Counted from the first letter of the stretch, positions 8,811 to 17,756 are shown. The stretch is 64,000 nucleotides of DNA from Chloroflexota bacterium (GCA_016215025.1 JACRMI010000166.1:1-64000), one strand, 5' to 3'. Program-made: numbers and translations. Notes: generated by a model from the sequence alone, not told the origin.

Positions 8811-8860
8811 AATAGTGCGCCTACTCAACGAAAATGAGTAGTGCGCACTATTTTGTTTCT
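8811..8860 (+). terminator. Rho-independent terminator of the two-component operon
   Basis: AATAGTGCGC-CTACTCA (8811-8827) pairs with TGAGTAG-(T)-GCGCACTATT (8835-8852), a 17-base-pair stem with one bulge and a seven-base loop, followed by TTTTGTTTC. Confidence 0.85.
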
Positions 8861-8933
8861 GAAAGGTCAGATGCAAAATAATTTGGGCGTACTAGTTCGG
8901 TCTGTCGGTTCAGACAGAAAGTGAGGTGCTGCA

Positions 8934-9161
8934 ATGACCGAGTACGTTTGTCATCATTGTGGTACAACATTGCATCTTTTGATGCCGCCCAAGCGACATC
9001 GCGTTTGCCCCAAGTGTGGTCGCCGTCTGCGCGTTTGTGAGAATTGTCAATTCTTCGATCTCAGCGGCTGCATGCGCGGCGGCACAGAACGCTTTACCGC
9101 TTTGCACGGTACTTTGTGCAGTCAATTCCAGTTTCGCATACCCGTCCCTCAAAAAGCATAA
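8934..9161 (+). CDS. Small zinc-ribbon protein
   Basis: This 75-residue protein has two metal-binding knuckles, CHHC at about residues 6-9 and CPKC at 25-28, followed by CENC at 36-39 and a lone Cys in GCMRGG. That is a zinc-ribbon/rubredoxin-like module with an extra cysteine cluster. It begins after a GTGAGG ribosome site. A CTGTC...GACAG inverted repeat lies upstream at about 8900-8920. Function unknown; position before the Hdr cluster suggests a redox-linked regulator or metal-bound adaptor, which is only a guess. Confidence 0.7.
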   Translation: MTEYVCHHCGTTLHLLMPPKRHRVCPKCGRRLRVCENCQFFDLSGCMRGGTERFTALHGTLCSQFQFRIPVPQKA

Positions 9162-9255
9162 TCAAGCATAGTCAAGCATGATCGATTCGACCTAGCTCTC
9201 GTGGACACAATGACGCTGTCCGCGAGATTGCATTTCTGCAAGCGGAGGAGAGCGC

Positions 9256-9660
9256 ATGAAAAAAATCCTTGTTGTCGACGACGACTCTGATTATCAAATG
9301 GTCTGCGAGACGATCCTCAAAGCGGCGGGCTATCAAGTCACGCAAGCGCTAAACGGTAGAGCAGCTATCGAAGCATTGCGCCAAGACAAACCCGACCTCA
9401 TTTTGCTCGACGTGATGATGTCAACCGTTCTGGAAGGCATCGAGGTCAGCAAGCAGATCAAATCCAAACCGCAGCTCAAAGATGTCCCCGTCGTGATGGT
9501 CTCGTCGATCACGACCAGCGAGTATGCCAGTTCCTTTCCCGACGACGAGCGCATTCCCATCGATGCCTGGCTCTCCAAGCCGATTCAACCCGACGTGCTT
9601 TTGAAAACTGTCCGACGCTTTGTCGGCCAAGCCGAGGAGGTCGCGCCGAATGGTCGCTAA
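9256..9660 (+). CDS. Single-domain response regulator (CheY-like)
   Basis: The 134-residue protein is only a receiver domain: acidic pocket VVDDDSD, phospho-acceptor Asp52 in LILLDVMMS, switch Ser in VSSITT and Lys in LSKPIQ. A strong GGAGGAGAG site precedes the ATG. It overlaps the first HdrB/HdrC gene by 11 bases, so it is translationally coupled to the redox cluster. Stand-alone receivers of this kind often act by protein-protein contact, so it may control assembly or activity of the Hdr complex. No kinase is adjacent other than the one at 7086. Confidence 0.85.
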   Translation: MKKILVVDDDSDYQMVCETILKAAGYQVTQALNGRAAIEALRQDKPDLILLDVMMSTVLEGIEVSKQIKSKPQLKDVPVVMVSSITTSEYASSFPDDERIPIDAWLSKPIQPDVLLKTVRRFVGQAEEVAPNGR

Positions 9661-10849
9661 ACAATTGGGCGTGTTGACCGAGGAGCGCCTGGATCGCGAA
9701 TTCCTAAAACAAGTCGAACCCGATTGGAAAAAGGTTCTCACCTGTTTCCAATGCGGCACGTGCAGCATCTCGTGTCCCGCCTCGACGCTGATGGATTACA
9801 CACCGCGCCAGTTGTGGCAGTTGATGCGGCTTGGCTTGCGCGATGAGGTCGTCAACAGCCGCACGTTCTGGCTCTGCACGCAATGCTACGCGTGCAGCGA
9901 GCGTTGCCCACGCGGCATCATGACCGGCGATACCATGCGTCACTTGCGGGAATGGGCAGTCGCACAAAATCAAATTCCCGAAACCATCACGCGACTACGC
10001 GATACGGTACGCGCTAAATACAACATTCTCAACGAAGACAATGCTTCGCGCTTGATTTGGAGCCAAAACCTCGACGCCGCACCAACGCAACTCTCGCAAA
10101 CAGCGCAGGCGAACGCCGAAGTCTTATTGTTCACGGGCTGCGTGTCGTCATTTTATCCGATGGCATATTCGATTCCGCAGTCACTCGTGCAAACGTTGGA
10201 GCAAGCGAAAATTAGTTACACGACGCTCGGCGGCGACGAGCGGTGCTGTGGCTATCCGCTCTTTGGTGCGGGAATGAAAAACGAAATGGCGAACCTGGCA
10301 CATCACAATATCGATCAAGTCAAAGCGCTCGCACCGAAAAATCTGGTAGCGACGTGTTCGTCGTGCTATCACACGTGGAAACATCTCTATCCCTCGTACA
10401 CGAACGGCAGTGGCAAATTCGGTTTTCAAGTTTTGCACGCGAGCGAATATTTGGCGCAACTCGTCGCGGATAAACGCATCAAGATGACGAAATTGCCGTG
10501 GGTGGTCACATACCACGACCCGTGCGACCTGGGTCGCAAGAACGGCGTCTACGCTGCGCCGCGCGCGGTGATAACAAGCATTCCTGGGATTACGTTGCGC
10601 GAGATGCCCAACAATCGACAAGATGCAATGTGCTGCGGCGGCGGTGGCGACGTGGCAATGCTTGAAGCGGCGGTGACCGATGACATTGCGGTGCGCCGTC
10701 TCGCGCAGGCGGTTGACACTGGTGCTGAGGCGATCATCTCGGCGTGCCAGCAATGCAAACGCACACTTTTAGGTGCGGCGCGCAAAACCAAAACACGCAT
10801 CAAGATTTTGGATATTACGGAACTGGTGTGGCAGGCGATGGAAAAATAG
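9650..10849 (+). CDS. hdrBC: HdrC-HdrB fusion protein, copy 1
   Basis: I chose ATG 9650, which has GAGGAGG 9 bases upstream. Residues 1-100 are an HdrC-type ferredoxin with two [4Fe-4S] motifs (CFQCGTCSISCP, Cys 32-42; CTQCYACSERCP, Cys 76-86). The rest is HdrB-like with two complete CCG domains: GCVSSFYP/ERCCGYP/CSSC and DPCDLG/AMCCGGGG/CQQC. CCG domains bind the non-cubane [4Fe-4S] clusters that reduce disulfides. In the methanogen complex HdrBC receives electrons from HdrA, encoded next here. The protein is soluble; no membrane segment is present. Confidence 0.9.
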   Translation: MVAKQLGVLTEERLDREFLKQVEPDWKKVLTCFQCGTCSISCPASTLMDYTPRQLWQLMRLGLRDEVVNSRTFWLCTQCYACSERCPRGIMTGDTMRHLREWAVAQNQIPETITRLRDTVRAKYNILNEDNASRLIWSQNLDAAPTQLSQTAQANAEVLLFTGCVSSFYPMAYSIPQSLVQTLEQAKISYTTLGGDERCCGYPLFGAGMKNEMANLAHHNIDQVKALAPKNLVATCSSCYHTWKHLYPSYTNGSGKFGFQVLHASEYLAQLVADKRIKMTKLPWVVTYHDPCDLGRKNGVYAAPRAVITSIPGITLREMPNNRQDAMCCGGGGDVAMLEAAVTDDIAVRRLAQAVDTGAEAIISACQQCKRTLLGAARKTKTRIKILDITELVWQAMEK

Positions 10850-10905
10850 TCGTGTAGTCATGTAGTCTCATAGTCGAATAGTCCGACTACGTGACTACGA
10901 GACGG
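10850..10905. repeat. TAGTC-type heptamer array between hdrBC and hdrA
   Basis: The 60-base gap is almost entirely repeats of the GTAGTC / ATAGTCG type in both orientations, able to fold as a hairpin. The hdrA ribosome site (GGAGGA at about 10903) sits at its edge. Confidence 0.7.
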
Positions 10906-10912
10906 AGGACGG

Positions 10913-12889
10913 ATGACTGACGAACAGATACGCATCGGCGTTTACGTTTGCGAGTGCGGCATCAATATCGGCGCGGTGGTGGATGTGGCGGAGGTCGCGC
11001 GCTTTGCGGGTACGTTGCCGAATGTCACCGTCGCGCGGCAATACAAGTACGTTTGCTCGGAGCCAGGTCAAAAAATGATTCAGGACGACATCCAGAACCA
11101 GGGCATCAATCGCGTCGTCGTCGCGTCTTGCACGCCGCGAATGCACGAGCCGACGTTTCAAAATGCCGTTGCTGCTGCGGGATTGAATCCGTACTATTTC
11201 CAGATGACAAACATTCGCGAGCAAGTGTCCTGGGTCGTCGAAGACCACGCGCAAGCAACGGCAAAAGCAAAGCGACTCGTGAGCGCCGCCGTCGCGCGTG
11301 TAGCACATCACGCACCGCTGAACGCCCGCAAAGAACATGTGACACCCGCTGCGCTCGTCGTCGGTGGCGGCATCGCGGGCATTCAAGCCGCGCTGACGAT
11401 TGCCGAGGGCGGATACAAAGTGGATTTAGTCGAACGCCAGCCATCCATCGGCGGACACATGGCGCAACTCGATAAGACGTTTCCGACGCTCGACTGTAGC
11501 ACCTGAATTCTTGGACCCAAGATGATGGATGTCGGTCGACATCCCAACATTGAACTGCTAACCTACAGCGATGTGATCGGCGTGTCGGGTTACGTCGGAC
11601 AATTTAAGGTGCAGGTTCGCAAGCGCCCACGCTATGTCGATATGACTCTGTGCACGGGTTGCGGCGAATGTGTCGATGCGTGCGTGTATCGCAAAGGCGT
11701 GCCGAATGAATTCGATGCAGGGTTGAGCAAACGTCGTGCGGCGTACATTCCGCTTAACGGTCAAGGCATTCCGATGAAAGCGGTTATCGACAAGGACACG
11801 TGCGTGTGGCTCAGTCGCGGCAAATGTTTGAAGGATTGCGTCAAGGCGTGTCCGACGGGCGCAATCAATTTCGATCAGAAAGAAGAAATCGTCGAGCTGA
11901 ATGTCGGCAGCATAATCGTCGCGACTGGGTTTGAAATGTTCGATCCCAAACGCTTGTCGGCGTATGCGTACAGCAAATCGCCGAACATTCTCGATGGCTT
12001 GCAATTCGAGCGAATGTCGAGCGCGACGGGACCGACCAAGGGACAGATTCTCACCGCTGATGGAAAAAAGCCAGAGCGAGTCGCGATCATTCATTGCGTC
12101 GGCAGCCGCGACGAACACGCGAATCGCTATTGCTCGCGCGTGTGCTGCATGTATGCGTTAAAGCACGCGCATCTCGTACGTGATAAAACAGGCGCAGAAG
12201 TTTTCGAGTTTTATATGGACATTCGCGCATTCGGCAAAGACTATGAAGAATTCTACCAACGCGTTCAGGAAGAGGGCGTATACTTTGTGCGCGGGCGCGG
12301 CGCAGAAGTCGTCATGCAGAACGATGGCAAGTTGCAAGTGAAAGCCGAAGACACGACGCTTGGCATCCCCGTTCAGATCACCGTCGATATGGTCGTTCTT
12401 GAAACCGCAATGGAAGCGCCACACGATTCGGGTAAAGTTGCATCGCTGTTTGGAATCAGTCGGAGTGCGAGCGGATTTTTCCAAGAGGCGCATCCAAAAC
12501 TTCGACCATTCCACACAAACACCGAAGGCGTGTTTCTCGCGGGTACGTGCCAAGCGCCGAAAGATGTACCCGACACGGTCGCGCACGCGGGCGCGGCGGC
12601 TGGTGAAGTTCTGTCGTTGCTCAGTCGCGGCGAGGTGGTGATCTCGCCGACCACCGCGCTCGTTGATGAAAAATCGTGTTCGGGTTGCAAGACGTGTATC
12701 GCGTTGTGTCCGTACACCGCGATCAGTTACCTCGCGCACAACGGCACCGGCGTCGTGCAAATCAACGAAGCGTTGTGCAAAGGATGCGGCACATGCGTGG
12801 CGGCGTGTCCTGCGGGCGCAATCACCGCGCGGCATTTCACCGATCAACAAATTGTGGCAGAGTTGGAAGGGCTATTCGCAATCGTGTAG
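10913..12889 (+). CDS. hdrA: HdrA, selenocysteine-containing (UGA at 11504-11506)
   Basis: One gene of 659 codons read through an in-frame TGA at codon 198. The N-terminal domain (CECGINIG, ASCTPRMHEP), the FAD-binding Rossmann fold (VVGGGIAGIQAA, about 149-160), FPTLDCST-U-ILGPKM, two central [4Fe-4S] motifs (CTGCGECVDAC, CLKDCVKACP) and a C-terminal two-cluster ferredoxin (CSGCKTCIALCP, CKGCGTCVAACP) are all present and in order. The other HdrA at 32409 has Cys exactly where the TGA stands (LDCSACILTPKM). HdrA selenoproteins with Sec at this position are known. A GU-loop hairpin lies 21 bases past the UGA. HdrA carries the FAD proposed to bifurcate electrons between ferredoxin and HdrBC. 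It directly follows hdrBC. Confidence 0.85.
11504..11544 (+). promoter_or_regulatory. Sec codon and bacterial SECIS-like hairpin
   Basis: After the TGA (11504-11506) the mRNA can form GGATGTCG (11527-11534), GT, CGACATCC (11537-11544): a perfect stem with GU exposed at the tip, about 28 bases from the UGA. Bacterial SECIS elements have a GU-bearing apical loop at roughly this distance, as in formate dehydrogenase mRNAs. The hairpin also encodes HdrA residues. Confidence 0.7.
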
Positions 12890-12958
12890 TTCACGGATCA
12901 CGAGTTTCCGGCCATTCCACTGAATTACAATTTAGGCGAGGTTCAATAGGAACTTTTG

Positions 12959-13921
12959 ATGGAAAACCAAAATCAACCTCACAAAACAGAAATAGCTCCA
13001 AATTGGGACTACCGCAGGCGGTGTTTCGCTAACCTGCTGAGGATGGGGCACTGCGCTCCAACAGTGATGAAGTCAATCTTGGATATTTCATCGACAGAGA
13101 AAGAATGGTTGGTCAAGCTCAGTGCCGGAATGCCGGGGGGCATCGGCAATACCGGATTTGAATGCGGCGCGGTCACTTCACCCCTAGCGTTGTTAGGTAT
13201 ACGCTACGGTCTGCACGAGGTCGACCATGGGCTACCGGTGATCTTCGACAAAGGGCATGCTCTTTGCCAGCATTTTCTCGCTTCCCACAAGACCCTTCAG
13301 TGCCGGGAGATCCGCGGAAAGGACCGCTTTCCGTACCATTGCATCGGGCCGGTCACGCGCTCGCCAGAGCTTTTTCTGGCCGCCCTCGATGGCAATCACC
13401 AGGAAATCATTCTGGCGGCTGGAAGGTCGAGTTACTCCAGGCTGTACTCGCACTTGGTCGAAAATAACTTTCACTGTGCCCAGGCAGTGCTCATCCATCT
13501 CGGCTATGCTCCTGAACAAAATCAGGAACTCTTCGATGCAACCTCCGCCTTTATGGGAGGAACGTTATTTATGGGACGCACCTGTAGCGCCTTCACTGCT
13601 GGCGTAATGGCTATTGGCTTGCGGACTGGTGAAATCGAAGACAGCCTCCTGCGGGTCATTCGCTTGCTTGCCATCATGACCGTTGGTGGAAATGCCTTCG
13701 ATGAAAAGATCAACAAGTTCAACCGTAGCATGAACCGTGGATACAAGCTATCGAGATGGTTTACCAAAGAATTCGGCAGCACTCAATGTCGGGCGATCAC
13801 AAATTGTGATTTTTCTGACCTAACGGGAGTGAATAACTACATCGAAGGTGACTGCTTCACGAGGTGCAAGCAAATCGCCGAGAAGGTTGCCGCAAAGGTT
13901 CAGACTATGATTTCCACGTAA
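12959..13921 (+). CDS. Double C_GCAxxG_C_C family redox protein
   Basis: The ATG at 12959 has AGGA about 7 bases upstream. The 320-residue protein seems to be two tandem copies of the C_GCAxxG_C_C family domain. The first (about 20-140) has a PGGIGNTGFECGAVTSP core with later cysteines in ALCQHFL and LQCREIRG. The second (about 165-320) has HCAQAVLIHLG, GGTLFMGRTCSAFTAGVMAI, and Cys pairs in STQCRAITNC and CFTRC. Members are short helical proteins with conserved cysteines of unknown, probably redox, function; single-domain forms of about 150 residues are usual, so a fusion is notable. It lies directly after hdrA and before the hydrogenase genes. Confidence 0.7.
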   Translation: MENQNQPHKTEIAPNWDYRRRCFANLLRMGHCAPTVMKSILDISSTEKEWLVKLSAGMPGGIGNTGFECGAVTSPLALLGIRYGLHEVDHGLPVIFDKGHALCQHFLASHKTLQCREIRGKDRFPYHCIGPVTRSPELFLAALDGNHQEIILAAGRSSYSRLYSHLVENNFHCAQAVLIHLGYAPEQNQELFDATSAFMGGTLFMGRTCSAFTAGVMAIGLRTGEIEDSLLRVIRLLAIMTVGGNAFDEKINKFNRSMNRGYKLSRWFTKEFGSTQCRAITNCDFSDLTGVNNYIEGDCFTRCKQIAEKVAAKVQTMIST

Positions 13922-14046
13922 GAAGCATCAAAATCTAAAAATGAAGCCAGATTGTCATAGATAATTTTTTTGGCAGGTGAAGATGTAGGCAGGATGTTCG
14001 AAGGAGCGGTGTGGAACAACCACAACACATATACAAAAGGAGAGGC

Positions 14047-14589
14047 ATGGCGGCAAGGCTTCAGCATAATTCGCGCACAAAGGATACTATGGGCAGCAGT
14101 GCCCGCGCCAAAGGACCGGTACTCGGGTTAATTGCAGGCCTGGTAGCTACAATTGTGGTCGATCTGATCATGATGGGGTTTTTGCTGTTCAGGGGGCAAC
14201 CAGCCGAAAACGGATTCGCTGTCATCGGAGATACGGCGGCGGGTTTCTTTTCCTTGTTCGGCATAGCCTTAGCCGGTGGCGTTCTACCGGGCGTAGTATG
14301 GCACTATTTAATAGGCCTTGCCTTTGGTGTCATCTTTGGCACAGCCGTGACCCGGTTTGATGCTCTCCGTCTGACCTCTATGAAGAAGAGCGTTGGGCTT
14401 GGTATTCTCTACACAGAGATCATGAGTATCCCGATGCTTGTGCAGGTGCCCATCTTCTTGAAAGGAACTGCATCTGACACGGCAGGGTTACTCGGATTCT
14501 TTCTAGTCATGCACGCGATGTGGGGCCTTCTACTTGGGGTAATCGTGGGCTACAGCCTGCGTTCTGAAATGGCGGCCCGACAAGAATGA
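14047..14589 (+). CDS. Conserved integral membrane protein, four helices
   Basis: I prefer ATG 14047 (AAAGGAGAGG just upstream), giving 180 residues; a GTG at 14011 with its own AAGGAG is possible. Hydrophobic segments lie at about 24-46, 65-100 (long, probably two), 120-140 and 150-172, with glycine-rich helices (GLIAGLVATIVVDLIMMGF, LIGLAFGVIFGTAV). No catalytic motif or metal ligand is evident and I do not recognise the family. It is the only membrane protein in the redox cluster, so it could anchor a complex or transport a small solute. Codon use is less GCG-rich than the neighbours, as in the C_GCAxxG gene before it. Confidence 0.6.
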   Translation: MAARLQHNSRTKDTMGSSARAKGPVLGLIAGLVATIVVDLIMMGFLLFRGQPAENGFAVIGDTAAGFFSLFGIALAGGVLPGVVWHYLIGLAFGVIFGTAVTRFDALRLTSMKKSVGLGILYTEIMSIPMLVQVPIFLKGTASDTAGLLGFFLVMHAMWGLLLGVIVGYSLRSEMAARQE

Positions 14590-14639
14590 TTTGGGGCAAA
14601 CCCAGTTGCTTTATCTGTAAGTTATGGAAAAGGATACAT

Positions 14640-15074
14640 ATGACAGAATCTTTTGAACCCAGGATTGTTGGTTTTCTTTGTAATTGGTGCACGTACACGG
14701 CGGCGGACACGGCGGGCGTGAATCGAATGAAGATGCCGCCAAACGTGGACATTATTCGCGTGATGTGTTCGGGGCGCATCGATCCTGAATTTGTTTTGAA
14801 AGCATTTGCGCTCGGCGCGGACGGCGTCATCGTTTCGGGTTGTCATCCGCCTGGCGATTGCCATTACAGCAACGGCAACTTTAAAACGTTCCGCCGAATG
14901 CCTTTGCTCGAAACATTGCTGGCGCAGTACGGCATCGAGAAAGGACGATTTCACTGGGGCTGGATTTCGGGTGCGGAAGCCAACAAGTGGGCGCAACTCG
15001 TCCAGGATTTCACCGTTCAAGTGCGCACGCTCGGTCCGCTCGATTGGAAGCGCGAACTCGCGAGCAAAGATTAA
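14640..15074 (+). CDS. mvhD: F420-non-reducing hydrogenase delta subunit (MvhD), copy 1
   Basis: The ATG at 14640 has AGGA 7 bases upstream. The 144-residue product has the full MvhD signature: GFLCNWCTYTAADTAG at the N terminus, then RVMCSGRIDPEFVLKAF and GCHPPGDCHY, which together bind a [2Fe-2S] cluster. MvhD links the hydrogenase to HdrA. The order mvhD-mvhG-mvhA that follows is canonical. All cluster positions are Cys; no selenocysteine here. One residue is inserted in GCHPPGDCHY compared with GCHPGDCHY in copy 2. Confidence 0.92.
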   Translation: MTESFEPRIVGFLCNWCTYTAADTAGVNRMKMPPNVDIIRVMCSGRIDPEFVLKAFALGADGVIVSGCHPPGDCHYSNGNFKTFRRMPLLETLLAQYGIEKGRFHWGWISGAEANKWAQLVQDFTVQVRTLGPLDWKRELASKD

Positions 15075-15141
15075 CCACAGAGAACGCAGAGAAATGTCAT
15101 TCTGAGCGAAGCGAAGAATCTCGCTCTATGTTCTCTGTGGT
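15074..15141. repeat. Nested repeat: 12-base inverted repeat around a dispersed palindrome
   Basis: ACCACAGAGAAC (15074-15085) and its exact complement GTTCTCTGTGGT (15130-15141) flank a copy of the TGTCATTCTGAGCG dispersed repeat (15095-15122). The whole unit fills the mvhD-mvhG gap. Confidence 0.75.
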
Positions 15142-15157
15142 GAAGAGAGAAATGGTA

Positions 15158-16114
15158 ATGCCAAAATTGAAACTGGGTCTGTATTGGGCGGCATCCTGCG
15201 GCGGCTGCGAAATCGCGATTGTCGAGTTGCGCGAAAAAATACTCGACCTCGATGCGGCGGCAGAGATTCTGTTTTGGCCCGTCGCGATGGATTACAAATA
15301 TCACGACGTCGAGGCCATGCCCGATCAACATATCGACGTGTGCCTATTCAATGGCGCGATCCGCAACAGCGAGAATGAACACGTCGCACACTTGCTGCGC
15401 AAAAAGTCGAAGGTGTTTGTCGCGTTCGGCTCGTGCGCGCATACCGGCGGCATCCCAGGTCTCGCGAATCTCTACAGCCGCGAATCCATTTTCGCGCGCG
15501 CCTATTTCGACGAACCATCGGTCGTCAATGCCGACAAGGTTCTGCCGCAAACGTCGTATGCGATGCCAGAAGGGCACGTGAACATTCCGCGACTCTACAA
15601 CACGGTCAAGATGCTGAGCCAAATCGAGGATGTCGATTATTTCGTCCCAGGTTGTCCGCCGCAACCGCATCAGATTTGGAGCGTGGTTGAAGCAATTCTC
15701 AGCGGCAAACTTCCACCGAAGGGCAGTGTCGTCGGCGCGAACGACAAGACCGTGTGCGACGAGTGCAAGCACACGCGGCAGGAAAAACGCATCCAAAAGT
15801 TTTATCGCCCACACGAGATCATTCCCGATTCGGCGTCTTGCCTTTTCGATCAGGGAATTCTTTGCGCGGGTCCCGCGACGCGCGGCGGATGCGGCGCGTT
15901 GTGTACCAAGGTCGATTTGCCTTGTCGCGGTTGTTACGGTGCTCCCCCGCACGTCGTCGATCAAGGCGCGGCATTGTTATCGGCGGCGGCATCGGTTGCG
16001 GACGCAAGCACGGAAGAAGACGCCGCGCGCATCATCGGCGAGATCGTCGATCCAGTCGGCACGTTCTATCGATTTGGATTACCTGCATCACTATTACACC
16101 GCGCCAAGGCGTGA
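15158..16114 (+). CDS. mvhG: F420-non-reducing hydrogenase small subunit (MvhG)
   Basis: I chose ATG 15158 (AGAGAG about 8 bases upstream; an ATG two codons earlier is also possible), giving 318 residues beginning MPKLKLGLYWAASCGGCE. This is the soluble small subunit of group 3 NiFe hydrogenases: CGGCE, FGSCAHTGG, VPGCPPQP for the proximal cluster, then CDEC, CLFDQGILC, GGCGALC and CRGCYG for medial and distal [4Fe-4S] clusters. There is no Tat signal, consistent with a cytoplasmic enzyme. It passes electrons from MvhA to MvhD. Confidence 0.92.
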   Translation: MPKLKLGLYWAASCGGCEIAIVELREKILDLDAAAEILFWPVAMDYKYHDVEAMPDQHIDVCLFNGAIRNSENEHVAHLLRKKSKVFVAFGSCAHTGGIPGLANLYSRESIFARAYFDEPSVVNADKVLPQTSYAMPEGHVNIPRLYNTVKMLSQIEDVDYFVPGCPPQPHQIWSVVEAILSGKLPPKGSVVGANDKTVCDECKHTRQEKRIQKFYRPHEIIPDSASCLFDQGILCAGPATRGGCGALCTKVDLPCRGCYGAPPHVVDQGAALLSAAASVADASTEEDAARIIGEIVDPVGTFYRFGLPASLLHRAKA

Positions 16115-16189
16115 TGCGTGATGCGTGTTCCGTCACCCTGAGCGAAGTCGAAGGGTCACGCAACACGCAATACGCAACACGGAGGAACT
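16115..16189. repeat. Repeat-filled gap between mvhG and mvhA
   Basis: The gap holds GTGATGCGTG heptamers, a diverged copy of the dispersed CTGAGCGAAGT element (about 16128-16157) and CACGCAATACGC-type heptamers, then the GGAGG site for mvhA. Confidence 0.6.
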
Positions 16190-17656
16190 ATGCAACGAAT
16201 CACAATAGACCCAGTCACCCGCCTCGAAGGTCACGGCAAGATCGATATTTTTCTCGACGATGAAGGAAACGTCGCAAATGCATTGATGGTCATTCCCGAA
16301 TTGCGCGGATTTGAAAAATTTGCGGAAGGTCGCCCCGTCGAAGAGATGCCGCGCATTACGCCACGCATTTGCGGTGTTTGCCCCGAAGCGCATCATCTCG
16401 CATCGGCAAAAGCGTGCGATGCGGTGTATCACGTTGAGGTTCCGCCAACAGGTAAGAAATTGCGCGAGTTGTTGTATTCCGCGTTTTACGTCGCCGATCA
16501 CGCGACGCATTTCTACATCCTCGCGGGTCCCGATTTCGTCGTCGGTCCCGATGCGCCGCCCGCGGAGCGCAACATCCTGGGTCTCATCCACAAGGTCGGC
16601 GTCGATGTGGGACAGCGTGTGATTCGCAGTCGCGGGATGGCGATGGACATTATCGGTACGCTCGGCGGCAAAACAATTCATCCCATAAGCGCAATTCCTG
16701 GCGGCATGAGCAAATCAATCAACGAGGAAGAACGTGTGCGATTTGAAACAACCGGACGCGAGTTAATCGATTTTGCACAATTCACACTTCAAGTGTTCCG
16801 CGATGTGGTACTGAAGAACAAGGCGTACGTCGATATGATTTTGTCCGATGCGTACACCAGCCCGATGTACTATATGGGCATGGTTGACGAGAACAACAAG
16901 ATCAATTTCTATGATGGCAATATTCGTGTGGTCGATCCGACTGGCAAAGAATTTTGCAAGTACGCGCCTGCCGATTATTTGAACGTCGTCGCCGAGCGCG
17001 TCGAGCCGTGGACGTATTTGAAATTTCCGTACCTCAAACAAATCGGTTGGAAAGGAATTGTCGCGGGCAAAGACAGCGGCGTGTACCAAGCGACGCCGCT
17101 CTCGCGACTCAATGCGTCGGATGGAATGGCGACGCCGCGCGCACAAGAAGCCTACGACGAATTTTATGCGACGCTCGGCGGCAAGCCCGTGCATCACACG
17201 CTCGCCATTCACTGGGCGCGTTTGGTCGAATTGCTTTACGCGGCGGAGCGTCTCGTCGAATTGACAACCGATTCCGAAATTACGAATCCGCACGTGCGCA
17301 ACATTCCGACGGAGAAACCAACCGAAGGCGTCGGCACCGTCGAAGCGCCGCGCGGCACGCTGACGCATCATTATTGGACGGACGAGCGCGGCATTGTGAC
17401 GAAAGCGAATCTCATCGTCGGCACGACGAATAATTACGCACCGATCAGTTTGTCGATCAAGCAAGCGGCGCAAGGTTTGATTCATGCGGGCACGGTGGTG
17501 ACCGAAGGTTTACTGAATCGCATCGAGATGGCGTTCCGCGCATACGACCCATGCTTTGGTTGCGCGACGCACGCGTTGATGGGTGAGACGCCATTGCAAG
17601 TGCGAATTCTCGATGCGCGAGGCAAGGTTGTGCAAATATTGAAGCAGAATTGCTAA
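16190..17656 (+). CDS. mvhA: F420-non-reducing hydrogenase large subunit (MvhA), group 3 NiFe
   Basis: The 488-residue catalytic subunit has both Ni ligand motifs: RICGVCPEAHH (Cys61, Cys64) and DPCFGCATH (Cys455, Cys458, His461). About 27 residues follow His461, which would be the C-terminal peptide normally removed by a maturation protease after nickel insertion. The sequence, length and linkage to mvhD and mvhG place it in group 3c (Mvh-like), the type that forms the MvhADG-HdrABC bifurcating complex. The last Cys ligand is Cys, not Sec. No hyp maturation genes occur in the window. Confidence 0.92.
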   Translation: MQRITIDPVTRLEGHGKIDIFLDDEGNVANALMVIPELRGFEKFAEGRPVEEMPRITPRICGVCPEAHHLASAKACDAVYHVEVPPTGKKLRELLYSAFYVADHATHFYILAGPDFVVGPDAPPAERNILGLIHKVGVDVGQRVIRSRGMAMDIIGTLGGKTIHPISAIPGGMSKSINEEERVRFETTGRELIDFAQFTLQVFRDVVLKNKAYVDMILSDAYTSPMYYMGMVDENNKINFYDGNIRVVDPTGKEFCKYAPADYLNVVAERVEPWTYLKFPYLKQIGWKGIVAGKDSGVYQATPLSRLNASDGMATPRAQEAYDEFYATLGGKPVHHTLAIHWARLVELLYAAERLVELTTDSEITNPHVRNIPTEKPTEGVGTVEAPRGTLTHHYWTDERGIVTKANLIVGTTNNYAPISLSIKQAAQGLIHAGTVVTEGLLNRIEMAFRAYDPCFGCATHALMGETPLQVRILDARGKVVQILKQNC

Positions 17657-17750
17657 TGCTTGGACGCGGACAAACGCCGACGAACGCCGATATTTTACTT
17701 TTTTTATCCGCGTTAATTCGCGTTCATCAGCGTCCAATATCACAACGGAG
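17657..17750. repeat. GCCGACGAA / GCGTT heptamers, with TTGGACGC inverted ends
   Basis: The mvhA-lipoyl gene gap contains TTGGACGC near 17660 and its complement GCGTCCAA near 17732, with GACGAACGCCGA and GCGTTAATTCGCGTT tandem repeats between. GGAGGG precedes the next ATG. Confidence 0.6.
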
Positions 17751-17756
17751 GGATCG

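Noticed and set aside
11504-11506. In-frame TGA in hdrA as a nonsense mutation or two separate genes
   Set aside because: The stop replaces a conserved Cys exactly, both sides are well conserved, and a SECIS-like hairpin follows, so a selenocysteine codon is the better explanation.
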